Position numbers and translations under genes: made by a program
Part shown: positions 10,840 to 21,500 of the stretch, one piece after another
Position numbering within the stretch: the first letter of the stretch is position 1
Layout of the letters: each line of letters begins with the position of its first letter
Notes under the pieces: generated by a model
Database searches by the model: none
What the model was told of the DNA's origin: nothing
What the model saw: only the letters and a program-made list of their open reading frames with translations
NCBI GenBank assembly: GCA_964035545.1
Contig: OZ037769.1
Location: 13,134,633-13,198,632, forward strand
Length of the DNA stretch: 64,000 nt
DNA from: Bugula neritina
Lineage: Eukaryota > Bryozoa > Gymnolaemata > Cheilostomatida > Bugulidae
Reading direction: 5' to 3'

Positions 10840-11755
10840 ATGCGCCGAGTTACGGCTGTACTGTCAACGTTGGAACTCCCTGCGGATCGGGCCAGATGGT
10901 CTGCTGACCATGACTTTGGCCGCCAACAGCAGACAACCAGCGAGGGAGAGGATCGTCTGCCCAGCTGCCATCCGCCGGGAGTTAATACGGGACACCCACC
11001 AGCAAACTCACGCAGGAGTCCACGGGGTGGTCACCAAGCTACAACTCCGGTGGTACTGGCCCAACATGGAGCGGGACATCCGGCGCAGAGTGAGGCAGTG
11101 CGAAATCTGCCAGACCAACAAGCATAGCCGTCTCCCTGGTGAAGCGGGGCGGCAGACGCATTGTGCGAGAAGGTCTTGGCAAGCGGAGACTGTCGTTCTG
11201 GCCGGAAACACCCCCATGACTCCTCAGGAGGACTTGGCGAGGCAGGAAAGGCCACTTCCGTCCTTGGAAGTGCGCCCACCGCCCCCAACGTCAAGCCTGC
11301 CACCACCACTTCCGGAACCGGAAACGGGTCCGGAAGTACAAAAACCCCCCGTGGGAGGGGCTCCGTACGGAGATACCAACGTAGGAACAACCGTCACAAA
11401 CACGCTGGAAAAACCACCCGTGAGACATAACAATCCACGGGTGAGCACACCGCCTCCCACAGTGACGACGCCTCCAGGACCACACACTAGGCAACCCCCA
11501 GCGTGCCTCGGAGACTTCGTACGTGACCGCGTTACAAGCGGCAGTTATGAAAGTCTAGCGAGGTCTCGTATGGGAAAACAGGCAAAGAGACGTGGGAATT
11601 GTGAACACCACGAAAATCTCAACTTTTGCCTCGGCGGAATCACAAACGAGATTCATCCGCTGGAAGTAAAAAGCCCTAGTCACGCTTCACAACCACGCTG
11701 CCCGGTCTTTTTTTACGTTGATGCAGTCAAGAGTAGACGTGGCACTAAACATTAA
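10840..11755 (+). pseudogene. Ty3/gypsy integrase remnant (H2C2 zinc-binding domain)
   Basis: Frame 10,910-11,755 opens with IVCPAAIRRELIRDTHQQTH, then AGVHGVVTKLQLRWYWPNM and RQCEICQTNKHSR. This is the integrase zinc-binding H2C2 module: H-x3-H in THQQTH, then CEIC. In an intact element the catalytic core would follow; here the frame goes straight to a proline-rich tail (about residues 115-190). A neighbouring frame at the junction reads like the C-terminal tail of a gypsy integrase, so an internal deletion has probably removed the core. The region is strikingly GC-rich compared with its surroundings. It is part of one element with the LTR at 13,122-13,471. Confidence 0.7.
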
Positions 11756-12080
11756 TCATTTACAGCTCTCATTCCAAAATGTCTTACTATTCTGGATCGA
11801 AGGGTGAGTTAATTATGTTTTTGGTACAGGAACTAGACTACATCAGTCAGCTCTAGCTACACCAGATAGCGAGCTGGAGATTAGATAACGAAACAGAGTG
11901 TTGGGAACACAAGTCGACTTTGATTTTAAATAATCTGCCATAGCGAGTGTGTTCTCGATCAACTATTCATTAGCCTGAATCTCACGAGTGTAACTGAACA
12001 GAGTACCTGTCAGGCTGTACACGCCGGCGGTACCTCAGTGTATAATCTTTAACACTGCTACTCTTTCAGATCACACTCGA

Positions 12081-12826
12081 GTGACTACCTCCCAGTCACG
12101 GGACCAGCCAACCCCTCTACCCATGAAGGAAGAACCAGTGATGGAGAATGGCTTACCCGTGGTGCTTCGTCGACGACACCGCTGGGTGTCACCCACGACG
12201 GAAAGGAGGATTGAGGAAGCCTGGGGACCAAGCGGACCTGCCAGGTCTGTTTCGAGGAGTGCCCGTCACACCGCTCCTTGTGTGTGCATGTAGACGCACA
12301 CTTTCTACTACATTTCTGCCCATGCGGGTTCCACGATGTATACCCGTATCCTGTGATCGTCCATAAATTGAGCTGCTTTGCCGGAGAGGGCCATATCGTA
12401 GATGAGGACAGTTTCCCCCAGTACCTAGACACCATCAAGCCGGTCATCAAGAAGGCTATAACCCTGGCCGCACTAGCATCAGGGTTCCAAGTACTACTGT
12501 TATCCGCCCGCCATAAGTCTCCTATGGTTCAGGCCCTGTCCACTACCCCCGTCAAGCCTAGCAATACCCCCGAATCAGAAGGAACGACGATACCCCCAAT
12601 ATCAGAGACTGCTACAACCCCACCAGGACCTAGCCGATTGGCTAGTGTAGAAGAGCGGCTTGTAAAACTACAAGCCGAGTTTACGCAACTTGCCCCTGAC
12701 CTGCTGGATACGACGACAGGCCTATACCAGCTGAAGGACTCAGTGGGGCGACTGAAGCGGAGGCTACGTGCCCGACAGGCTCGACACAGATCACGCTCAC
12801 TACAAGAGTCAGAGCCCACCCAATGA
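12081..12826 (+). pseudogene. Extra element ORF with a C2H2 zinc finger, frame-broken
   Basis: Two overlapping frames (12,081-12,293 and 12,278-12,826) appear to be one gene broken near 12,210-12,280. The second frame, read slightly upstream of its first ATG, gives KRTCQVCFEECPSHRSL, then CVHVDAH: spacing C-x2-C-x12-H-x3-H, a classical C2H2 finger. It is followed by a CPCGF motif and a DEDSFPQYL stretch. The C-terminal half is a proline/threonine-rich linker, then a basic, arginine-rich end. It lies between the integrase remnant and the 3' LTR, the position of a third ORF in some gypsy elements. Its function there is unknown. Confidence 0.5.
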
Positions 12827-13109
12827 GTATGCCTGGGATAGGCACCTTCTCGGTGGAATGTATCCTCGTCTGTGAAGTGACGAGCTCCCCGACATTGGCC
12901 CGCATGCTGGTAAGCACCCTCTCTCTCTATAGCTGACTAGCTGTGTGTGTTCGACCACCCGGTTTACTTCTATATATAAATGCTTGTGTACTCAACTATT
13001 TCTCTTCTTCCTTTTTGTGGGTTTAATTATGTATTCTTTTTTTGGATTATTGTATTGTTTTTCTTTGTATGTGTTTTTTTTGTGTTATCAGAAAGTAGGG
13101 CTTTCTGCT

Positions 13110-13121
13110 GGGGGGGGGCGG
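13110..13121 (+). other. Polypurine tract of the gypsy element
   Basis: A run of nine guanines ending GGGGGGGGGCGG directly abuts the TG of the LTR. A purine run at this place primes plus-strand synthesis in LTR retrotransposons, which supports both the element's orientation and the LTR start. Confidence 0.65.
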
Positions 13122-13471
13122 TGTAGTGAGTCATGCAATGTACTAATATGAGAATCGTCCTCTCTCCGTTCTGGGAATACTAAGGCCCCTATGTAATAAC
13201 CAATCAGCAGCACCGGAAGATGTGCCTCTGACTCATGTGACAGTTCCCGGACAATTGACAGTGATCACGTTGTTGTAAGCGAAGGCTTGAAGTAGAAACA
13301 TGTGTTAGTATTGACTGAGGTTATAGTGTAATTTGATGTAATGTTTGTTTTGTATTGTATTGTGGATAATAAACGTAATTACTCGACAGCTACCCTAGTA
13401 ATTGCTAGTAGAATAGCCAACTAAATACGCAAGTAGAAAACTCAAGCACAGTAATTGCACGAATTACTACA
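13122..13471 (+). repeat. 3' LTR of the Ty3/gypsy remnant
   Basis: The 350-bp stretch starts TGTAGT and ends ACTACA, a perfect 6-bp terminal inverted repeat of the TG...CA type, immediately downstream of the polypurine tract. An AATAAA signal is present at 13,368-13,373. No second copy was seen upstream within the window, so the element is truncated at its 5' side or its 5' LTR is lost. Confidence 0.7.
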
Positions 13472-13893
13472 ATATTTCACTTCAAAGTTTTATATGTATT
13501 CAGAAAAAAAATTGAAGTGTTAGTATTAGTCTGGTGGCAACTGAGGTTTATCTTTCAAGTTCGTAAAAAATTTCATGTAGGTACTTTCTGAAACACTTTT
13601 TTGGTCAATTGAAATATGCTGAACATGAAAAAGATACTGTACCTTAACCTAGTTGTGGCTTTCACCCTTAATTTTTAGAATTAAAAGCCGAAATTCTTAA
13701 AGCAAAGTATTAGGAGTTATGCTCTCAATTTAAAAACATAGTCGAGGTTCTGATCCTTAGAAGAGAATATAAGCGGGACGCTAACATAGACCCCTTTAAT
13801 TTATTTTGATTACTTAGGCTAAATACAACTGTTCAAATATTCATCCATATTTTTCACTTCCTGTTTGTAAGCATGAACAGATTTTAGCTGATC

Positions 13894-15826
13894 ATGGAAT
13901 GTGCTATTCATTACAAACAAATTGCAAATGAAACACTGCTGATATTGGAAGGAGAAAAGTTAGAAAAAACAAAAGCAATTGCCAACTCTTGGCTACCAAC
14001 TCTAAAACAGCCTGAGTGTGCTATTGCCAACAAGTTTTTGTCTGATGAACTAGGTCTAGATCCCTTTCAGCTGTACACACACGGAACTGGTCTCCTTAAG
14101 TTCTGGGATTGTAGCTGATAGCGAGTTTGCAGAACGGATGTTGGCAGCGCATCAGATAGGTTAAACAAAACTGCAAGAGTTTCTAGACAGACGTGTTTGC
14201 AAACAGGAAGAGGACTTTTTTGCCACCATCAAAAAAGCTAAATTGCAAACTTTTAATTCTTGCAAATCTAAAACTAGAAGTAAAAGTTCCACAACCAGCA
14301 ATATTACATCTCTGAAGTCAGACCGGTCTCTTTTCATCAAACTTGTTCTTGTAGCAAAAGAGCGTGACATCAACTTAAAAGAGATACTCCGCTATTCTCT
14401 TTCAGAAGTTCCGGGAAGTCTATCTAATGCAAATGGCACCGGACTCTGCAAGACTGTTAAATCGGTTTTGCTAAAATATCTCGAAGAAACGACTCCATCT
14501 TGCATAGCTAGTTGTAAACCATCATCTTCTGCCATTATGATAGACTTCATGGCACTAGTTCAAAGCTTTCCATTATCAAAACTACCATCCACATATGGTG
14601 AGCTTGCACTGGCTCTTCTAAACCGCATTTTGCAGATAGCCTCACAGTTCAGAGCTACCCGCGTAGATATAGTTGGGGATTGCTATCACAGAATAAGTAT
14701 TAAAGAAGGTGAGAGAACTAGACGGTGTCAGTCTGTGCAGGAAGTCAAGATCTATGGCAGTGATCAGCGTAGGCCATCTCAGTGGAAGAAGTTTTTAACA
14801 TCTGGAAAAAACAAGCAAGCTCTACAATGTTTTATCGCCGACCATCTTAAACTTGTAACTCATTCTACATCAGTCGCTCTCTATGTTGCGTTAACAACAG
14901 ATGTATTTAAGCTGTTGTTCAATCCCGATCAACTGCCACAGACTACCGATTGCCCAGAGATGCGGAGTGATCATGAGGAAGCAGATACAAGGTTGGTCTT
15001 ACATGCAAAAATAGCTAGTCAACATCATGAAAATGTAATAATATGGTCTCCAGACACTGATGTAGCTGTTATTGGCATTTCACATTGTAGTTCCATTCCA
15101 GCACAGGTTTTTTTTGCTACTGGTTCAGGGAAAAATCAAAGACTTGTGTGCCTCTCTGAAATTGCTGATCAGTTAGGAGATGAGAAGTCTAGAAATTTAC
15201 CGGCCCTACACGCATTCAGTGGGTGCGACACTACTTCCAGCTTTTATGAAAAGGGCAAAAAGTCAATTGCCATCACAGCACTGAGCGACCAGAATCATCT
15301 CAAAGCCTTATCAGGTTTCGGGCAACACTTTCAGTTGTCAGTTGTGCCAGAAGGCATTGAAAACCTAGTTTGCAAGATCTACAACAGTGCAGTAAGCTCG
15401 GTCAATGATGCTAGATACAAAATTTTTAGAACTGGTAGTGCGACAGACAGATCCTTGCCACCTAATTATGATGCACTCACTCTGCATTGTAAACGGGCAA
15501 ACTACCAGACTAAAGTGTGGCGCTCTGCTCTCATGCCCATCATGAACTGTCCAAGTCCTGATAATCAAGGATGGAAGATTGTGGATGAACAACTTGAGAT
15601 AGCATGGCTGAGTGAGCCTCATGCACCCAGTGACATCTTAAAAACAAGGAAATGTTCTTGCAAAAAGACCAACTGTAAAGGTGGAAAATGTTTGTGTGTA
15701 CAAGATAAATTGCGATGTACAGCACTGTGCAGTTGCCTTAATTGTGAGAACAAAATGGTTGAAAATCTTTCTTCTGATGAAGATTTGGATGATGATGACA
15801 ATCCAGATGAGTGTTTTTCAGCATGA
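13894..15826 (+). CDS. Mobile-element-like protein: FEN/XPG-like nuclease residues plus CXC domain
   Basis: The main frame (14,243-15,826, 527 residues from a non-ATG codon) continues upstream in frame as SGIVADSEFAERMLAAHQIG, a stop at 14,162-14,164, then TKLQEFLDRRVCKQEEDFF. A further piece at 13,894-14,100 lies in another frame, so the 5' part is broken. Acidic motifs are ordered as in FEN1/XPG PIN-like nucleases: IMIDFMAL (D101), VDIVGDCY (D146), HEEADTR (E245, E246, D248), SPDTDV (D271, D273) and SGCDTTS (D329). The C-terminus has a CXC-type cysteine cluster at 471-502 (CSCKKTNCKGGKC then CTALCSCLNC), as in tesmin/TSO1 DNA-binding proteins, and an acidic tail. From memory, repetitive relatives exist in cnidarians, sponges and fish. 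The nuclease assignment is inferred from motif order only. It follows the gypsy LTR closely but is not part of that element. Confidence 0.6.
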
Positions 15827-16651
15827 TTGTATTCCATGGAATTTATAAAGCATTTGACTTTTAAGGTTACAATTTTGTTCATGAATATTTCAGTAGTTTT
15901 AAGTGTCATTAACCTCATCTTTGCAGAATGCTACACCTAGCATGAAGTCATATTGATAGACTAAGTTCCTAACTTATTGGAAACTAGTGCATGGCTGCAA
16001 GTTAGCTGTCAATCTGTTTTAAATTTGAGTAATTTAGTCACTATTATATTTCTTGTATTTCATGCATCTAATCCGCTAACTACTCAGGAGGCACATTTTG
16101 TAGCCTTAGCTCATTTACCAAATTACTTCCTGTTGCCTTCATTTATATAGTTTAATCTTTTTAAATACATAGCTTATTACAATAAATACATATTATGTCT
16201 AATATTGTTACCAGCTCTATATCACTTCTTACTGGATAGTCGAACATATTGCATTATACTAGCATATTAAGCCTAAGTTCTCTATACTTGGAAAGTAGTT
16301 GGGGTAAAAGGATGAATACCCATCTTTGGGATAAATCGGTGACTAAATTGAGCTTCGTCTCACGTAATATAGATACCTTTTAGTGGTATTTGTACTGGTT
16401 GTATGAACAGTATAATAGAGCTTACGAAATGGGGAAAGTTAGATGGAAGTTATAGCCTGAGCTCAAATTGCTTTTTAACCCCCGAAAGTCACTGGTACGT
16501 TAAGGTAGACCCCCGCCATGCTTTTCAGCACAAAATTTTACCCCAGATAAGTGTGTTTCCAGGTATCTACATCATTTTTTTTACGAAACTTAAAAACTAA
16601 GCACCTTTTGAGGCACTTGCCACCGGACTATATGTTAAATATGAAAAACAT
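15827..16651. other. Non-genic stretch
   Basis: AT-rich spacer between the nuclease-like ORF and the hAT-type element. No coding sequence, RNA gene or clear repeat was seen. Confidence 0.4.
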
Positions 16652-16659
16652 GTGGATAC

Positions 16660-17761
16660 CAGGGTTGGGGTCAATTACATGTAAATGTAATTAATTACAA
16701 TTACAATTACATGAAGATTTGTCAATTACAATTACAATTATAATTACAGTTGAAAATAAATGTAATCAATTACAATTACAATTACTTTTGTTCTCGCAAG
16801 GAATAAATAGAAGTTACTTCTAGGGTCCAACTACCAGCGGCAATGGTGAACCTCTTTTGTTTTCTACAGTGATACTATTATGTCATTCCATACCAAATCA
16901 ACCAACTTTCAAGGAGTCCCACATCTTTGTGTCTCAGATTTTGCTCATATTTACACTAAATGGACCTACACATGTTCAGATTACCATTCGTGAATATTTC
17001 TGGCCTGACACAAAAACATTTTGAGAAATTACTACTTTGGTGAACAAAGGTTGGAAAATTTGTGATTTATACTTTTAGACCAATTTATATGTAATTTAAA
17101 ATTTGATTAGGCGAGTATTTGAAATTTTTCAAAATTTACAAAGATTTGTTCATATTCAATGATTTTGCATATATGCACACAAAGTATTCTGTAGTATGTG
17201 TTGCTACTAGTGCAAATTGTTGGGTATTATCAAATCACAGCAAATTTTAAGCCTCAGTCCGGAAAATTGATTGAGATATAGACGTTTATAGATTAGTCTA
17301 AAAATAGAAATCACAAATTTTCCTCAAAATGTTTCTCAACTTTTGTCCACAAAAGTAGTCAGTTCTCAAAAAAAATTTGTGTCAGGTCAGAAATACTGAA
17401 GAAGAGTACTTGAGGCATGTGTAGGTCTATTTGGTGTAAACATTAACAAAATCTGAGACGCAAATAGACGCGGGCAATTCGGTGAGCTGGCATGGAATGA
17501 CCCTACTATATTGACCTAACTATCTGAACTTGTTATCTAACAGTAGGCATTGTAGAAAAAGGAGTTTTTTAAGATTTAAAAGTTTGAAGTAATTGACATG
17601 TAATTATAAAGTAATTGTAAAAATCAATTACATTAGATATGTAATTAATTACAATTACAATTACATTTTTAAACCTCAATTACAAATTACATTCAATTAC
17701 TTGAAAAAATGTAATTAATTACAGCTAATTACAATTACAAATTACAATTACCCCAACCCTG
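16660..17761. mobile_element. hAT-type non-autonomous element (MITE) with 8-bp target duplication
   Basis: The left end is CAGGGTTGGGGTCAATTACA and the right end is its near reverse complement, ending ACCCCAACCCTG. Both are followed inward by about 130 bp of AATTAC-type repeats. The 8-bp sequence GTGGATAC stands at 16,652-16,659 and again at 17,762-17,769, a perfect duplication of the length typical of hAT elements, whose ends also often start CAGGG. There is no transposase frame in its 1,102 bp, so it depends on a partner. A second foldback is nested inside it. Confidence 0.85.
16879..17503. mobile_element. Foldback element nested in the hAT MITE
   Basis: Long inverted arms of about 180-200 bp run from GTCATTCCATACC inward on the left and to GGCATGGAATGACCC on the right; matching inner pieces include CTCAGATTTTG(C/T)T and the CACAAATTTTCC/GGAAAATTTGTG pair. 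TACTAT flanks it at 16,873-16,878 and 17,504-17,509, a candidate 6-bp target duplication. The left terminus may be eroded, so the outer bases are tentative. No coding sequence. Confidence 0.6.
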
Positions 17762-17837
17762 GTGGATACTCCATTGACTCGTGTAAGGAATTTCTGAAGT
17801 CTAGATTAATAATAATAATAATGATAATGATGTTCCT

Positions 17838-17888
17838 AACCGTAACGTTATACTTATATTTATTAAAAATAAATGTAACGTTACGGTT
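17838..17888. repeat. Palindrome with 13-bp perfect arms
   Basis: AACCGTAACGTTA at 17,838-17,850 pairs with TAACGTTACGGTT at 17,876-17,888 across 25 bp of AT-rich spacer. No function is evident. Confidence 0.7.
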
Positions 17889-17920
17889 ATGATGATTATT
17901 TAATTCATTATGATAATTAA

Positions 17921-18104
17921 AACAAACTAAAAAGTTGAGGCCAAAATTAAAATAAAATAAAAATCATAATCATAATGATTATCTTTTTATCATTATGATT
18001 ATCATAATGATAATGATATTGATAATCATTATAATGATAATCATAATCATTATCATTATGATTTTTATTTTATTTCAATTTTGGCTTCAACTTTTTAGTT
18101 TGTT
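17921..18104. repeat. 184-bp AT-rich foldback hairpin
   Basis: The left arm AACAAACTAAAAAGTTGAGG returns as the reverse complement CTTCAACTTTTTAGTTTGTT on the right. The arms run on through a purine-rich stretch into degenerate AATCAT/ATGATT repeats at the centre, so the whole stretch can fold. It may be a small foldback transposon or a repeat-driven hairpin. Confidence 0.7.
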
Positions 18105-18517
18105 GCAGTTTCGAGCAGGAAGCACGCCATTATATTACCAGCAGCGGCATATTCCTGCTTAAATTTAACTTACTTAAGTTCATATCATTCCCATAGTGAT
18201 AGTCAACTTCCACATACTTAGAAAACCACGTGGACTTGAATTGACGATTTCTCAGCTCTCGTGCTGTGCAGATTGGTTTGGCGCCATATGATGCTTTATT
18301 CAATCATTTTATATCGTAATTTCTCATAATCTATCGCATATTTGTTTATCGGTCGAGAAGAAAATACTCCAATCACCAATGACTTGGTGATCGCTATTGT
18401 GGATAGTAATGGTCATATCGATATTGATGATATTCATATTGGTAGTATCAGATTTAATTTGACCATAAAACAATACAATAAATGCTTGTAAGATAATTCA
18501 AGTCATATGAACAAACA

Positions 18518-18541
18518 ATGTTTATTTATTTAAGTAAAAAG
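18518..18541 (+). other. WDR35: WDR35 coding exon 1 (8 codons)
   Basis: ATG followed by seven codons reads MFIYLSKK and ends at a GTAAGG donor in phase 0. It joins exon 2, which opens IAIPNN at 19,465 after TTTATAG. The known vertebrate protein starts MFFYLSKKISIPNN, so this tiny exon supplies the conserved start that length-based gene finding would miss. Confidence 0.88.
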
Positions 18542-21500
18542 GTAAGGTAACAAATATTCATACTCATCATAATCATAATGACTATGAGTCATAATTTAAA
18601 TTATACTCGTACTCATAGTTATAGTATCAGTATAAGTCCTACTGATACTGATGTTGATAGTAATACTAATAGAAATACTAATACTAATAATATTAGACTT
18701 ATTAATACTAATCGCAATAGCAATATCATTGATTCTAAGACTAATAGTAATTGTTATAGTTATTAACTTTAAGTCTAATTTTGATCTGTAAAACTAAAAG
18801 TAAATACTAGGACTTCTTAAGTATTACTAGTAGTAGTAGTAGTACTAGTAGTTGTTGTTGTAGTAGTTTAATGCTGATAGACTAATCACTAATGTAATAA
18901 TCATATTTATCATAGCAGTCATGCTAATAGTAATAGTAATACTAATAGTAATACTAATAGTAGTACAATAATTAGTGATAATGGTTCTTATATAATAAAA
19001 ATAAAATGAATCATTTCAAATAAATCTCTGCACAGCATTAATGATTATTAATCATATTGTTGTTAATTTTTGTTCTATCTTGTAACAAGTTTTTTGTAAA
19101 AGTATATTGGTGTAATTAATAGAAAGATTATTTCAGCACTTGCTATAGGTTTTAAAAATGATTTAAAATTAGTTGTTTTTACCTCAACCAGTCTGGAAAT
19201 CTGTTTCAAAACGTTGTGCCAAGTTACTCTGAATCATCAATTAAATTGAATCAGTAATTCAAGTCAATGACCATGATTAGTCACATCAATTTATGACTAA
19301 ACCTTACACAGGTTGGCTGCTGAATCAGGTTTGATATTGTTAGTATTTAAATAAAAAGCTATTTGGTAGCGTAACTAGCTATGATCAACAAGTTACATAA
19401 CAAACAAAATTTCGTCTTTAAGGTAGACCTTGTTTGCATACTGTTCAATATTTTAATTTTATAGATAGCCATTCCTAACAACATCCGACTTCAATATATT
19501 TCCTGGAACAGGGAAGAAGGCTACATAGCATGCGGGGGAGACGATGGTCTTCTTCGTGTCCTTAGACTTGAGGCACCTCCAGGTAATTTCTGTGACGTAT
19601 CAACTTACTTAACCAAATAAAACTATCTACTAAGTCTAATTAGTTCAATGGCTAACCTTATCTTGCGTGCTCCAGGTGGCACAATTAAAGGACTGGCTGC
19701 ACCCAACAATCTATCCATGAATCAAACCTTAGAGGGTCACAATGGAACTGTCCAGGTTGTAACATGGAATGAACATTACCAGAAGTTGACTACCAGTGAC
19801 CAACATGGTCTCATCATTGTTTGGAGCCTATACAAGGGTAATTCAGTACAATCTGTTAAGGTCACTGTGACAGCTCAAACATTGCAGTGTCAAGGTCACT
19901 TTCACAGCTCAAACATTGCAGCATCAAGGTCACTGTCACAGCTCAAGCATTGCAGTGTCAAGGTCACTGTCACAGCTCAAGCATTGCAGTGTCAAGGTCA
20001 CTGTTACAGCTAAGCATTGCAGTTTTAAGGTCACTTTTGTAAAACTCCAATGGCATTCTAAACCCACCATATACTCGTCAGTTGAGCTATATAATTTAAG
20101 TATGTTTAATTTGATGGATCTTGCAACCTGCAATTTCTTAAGTGAAATTAGTTTACTGTACCTGTAACTTGAAATTTTAATTTTTGTAGCTTTTGTACTT
20201 TCTCTTCTTTAAATTAAAATTGTTGTATAAAATTGAGCTACATTCTTCTTATTATATAGATTATTGTTGGTAGCACATCCGCCCTACCCATGACCACCTT
20301 TTCGATACTTGTTTTACTCACCATGTACACATTGTCACGTAACTATTAAGAAAGGTTGTACCTCACAAATGGGTGCTACTTACACACCACTACAACTTTT
20401 TTGCTTTAAATAGACTTTTGACTTATTTTAAGTCATTGAATTTCTCGTTTATAGATCATTTAAGGTTTTCATCGGTACTTGTTAAATTGCTATCTGGTGT
20501 TTACAGGGTCGTGGTACGAGGAGATGATAAACAATCGAAACAAGTCGGTTGTACGAAGCATGAAGTGGAACGCTGAGGGTCAGAAGATATGCATCGTCTA
20601 TGAGGACGGGGCAGTTATTGTAGGCTCCGTAGATGGTAACAGGATATGGGGCAAAGACCTCAAAGGATGTACTCTTGCTGCTGTTGAGGTAATAGACGTG
20701 TACCTAATTATCAATAGCTAATATGTCTGTGTGCCTAATTATTGTATTTGTGTATTCTGTCTAAAACTGTCATGCTGTGAAATTTATATACAAGTGCGTG
20801 TAAAAAAAATTTGCTGCCAACGGGTATTGAACCGCAGACTTCCAGCTTGCCAACCATTGCGCTAGTCATTACTGATTACACTATAGGGGCTATGGCAGAA
20901 TCAGTGGTGAATGGTTGGGTCTAAATTTGTTTCTATCAATTTTACCAATTAGTGATTGGTGAGCAGCTTTATACAGTTTTTAAAAAGTAGTTGTTTAACA
21001 TGATGATGACAAACTTATTTTAACTTTTTTAACTTGGTTTTTAGTTGGTGTACCCTCGTGTTTTAACTTGTTTATATTGTCAGTTAGACTCTGATTTTAT
21101 TTTGTTTGTACTGTAAATCTTTAATTCACCGTGAGGTTTCTTTAGTAACCTGATTTTCCCTTTCCACTATTTTATATCCAAGTTTTCTGATAATATTATT
21201 ACTTTTACACTCAGATTCTACGGCTCAAGTAATGTATAAATTATTTTTTGAGGAAAAAATTATTGGCATGAAGCAAATAAACTCTAGTCATTTTATCCTA
21301 GTAAGGTGTTGAAAAGAGAGAACACAACTTTTAAAAGTTGAAAAGCTATTCACATTGCATATTTTTAGACTAACCCCCCCCCCCCCCCCCGATCAAACTA
21401 TTAGCCTCCAGTTCTGAAACTTATTCAATTTTTCAAAGTTACTCTATATGAATATACTGATGTGTTCACATATTAGCATTGTAATAGTTTGTATTAAACA

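Noticed and set aside
18180-18215. Possible RFX X-box upstream of the ciliary gene WDR35 (ATTCCCATAGTGAT)
   Set aside because: Only one half-site fits the consensus and the other is mismatched; in AT-rich sequence this is not convincing.
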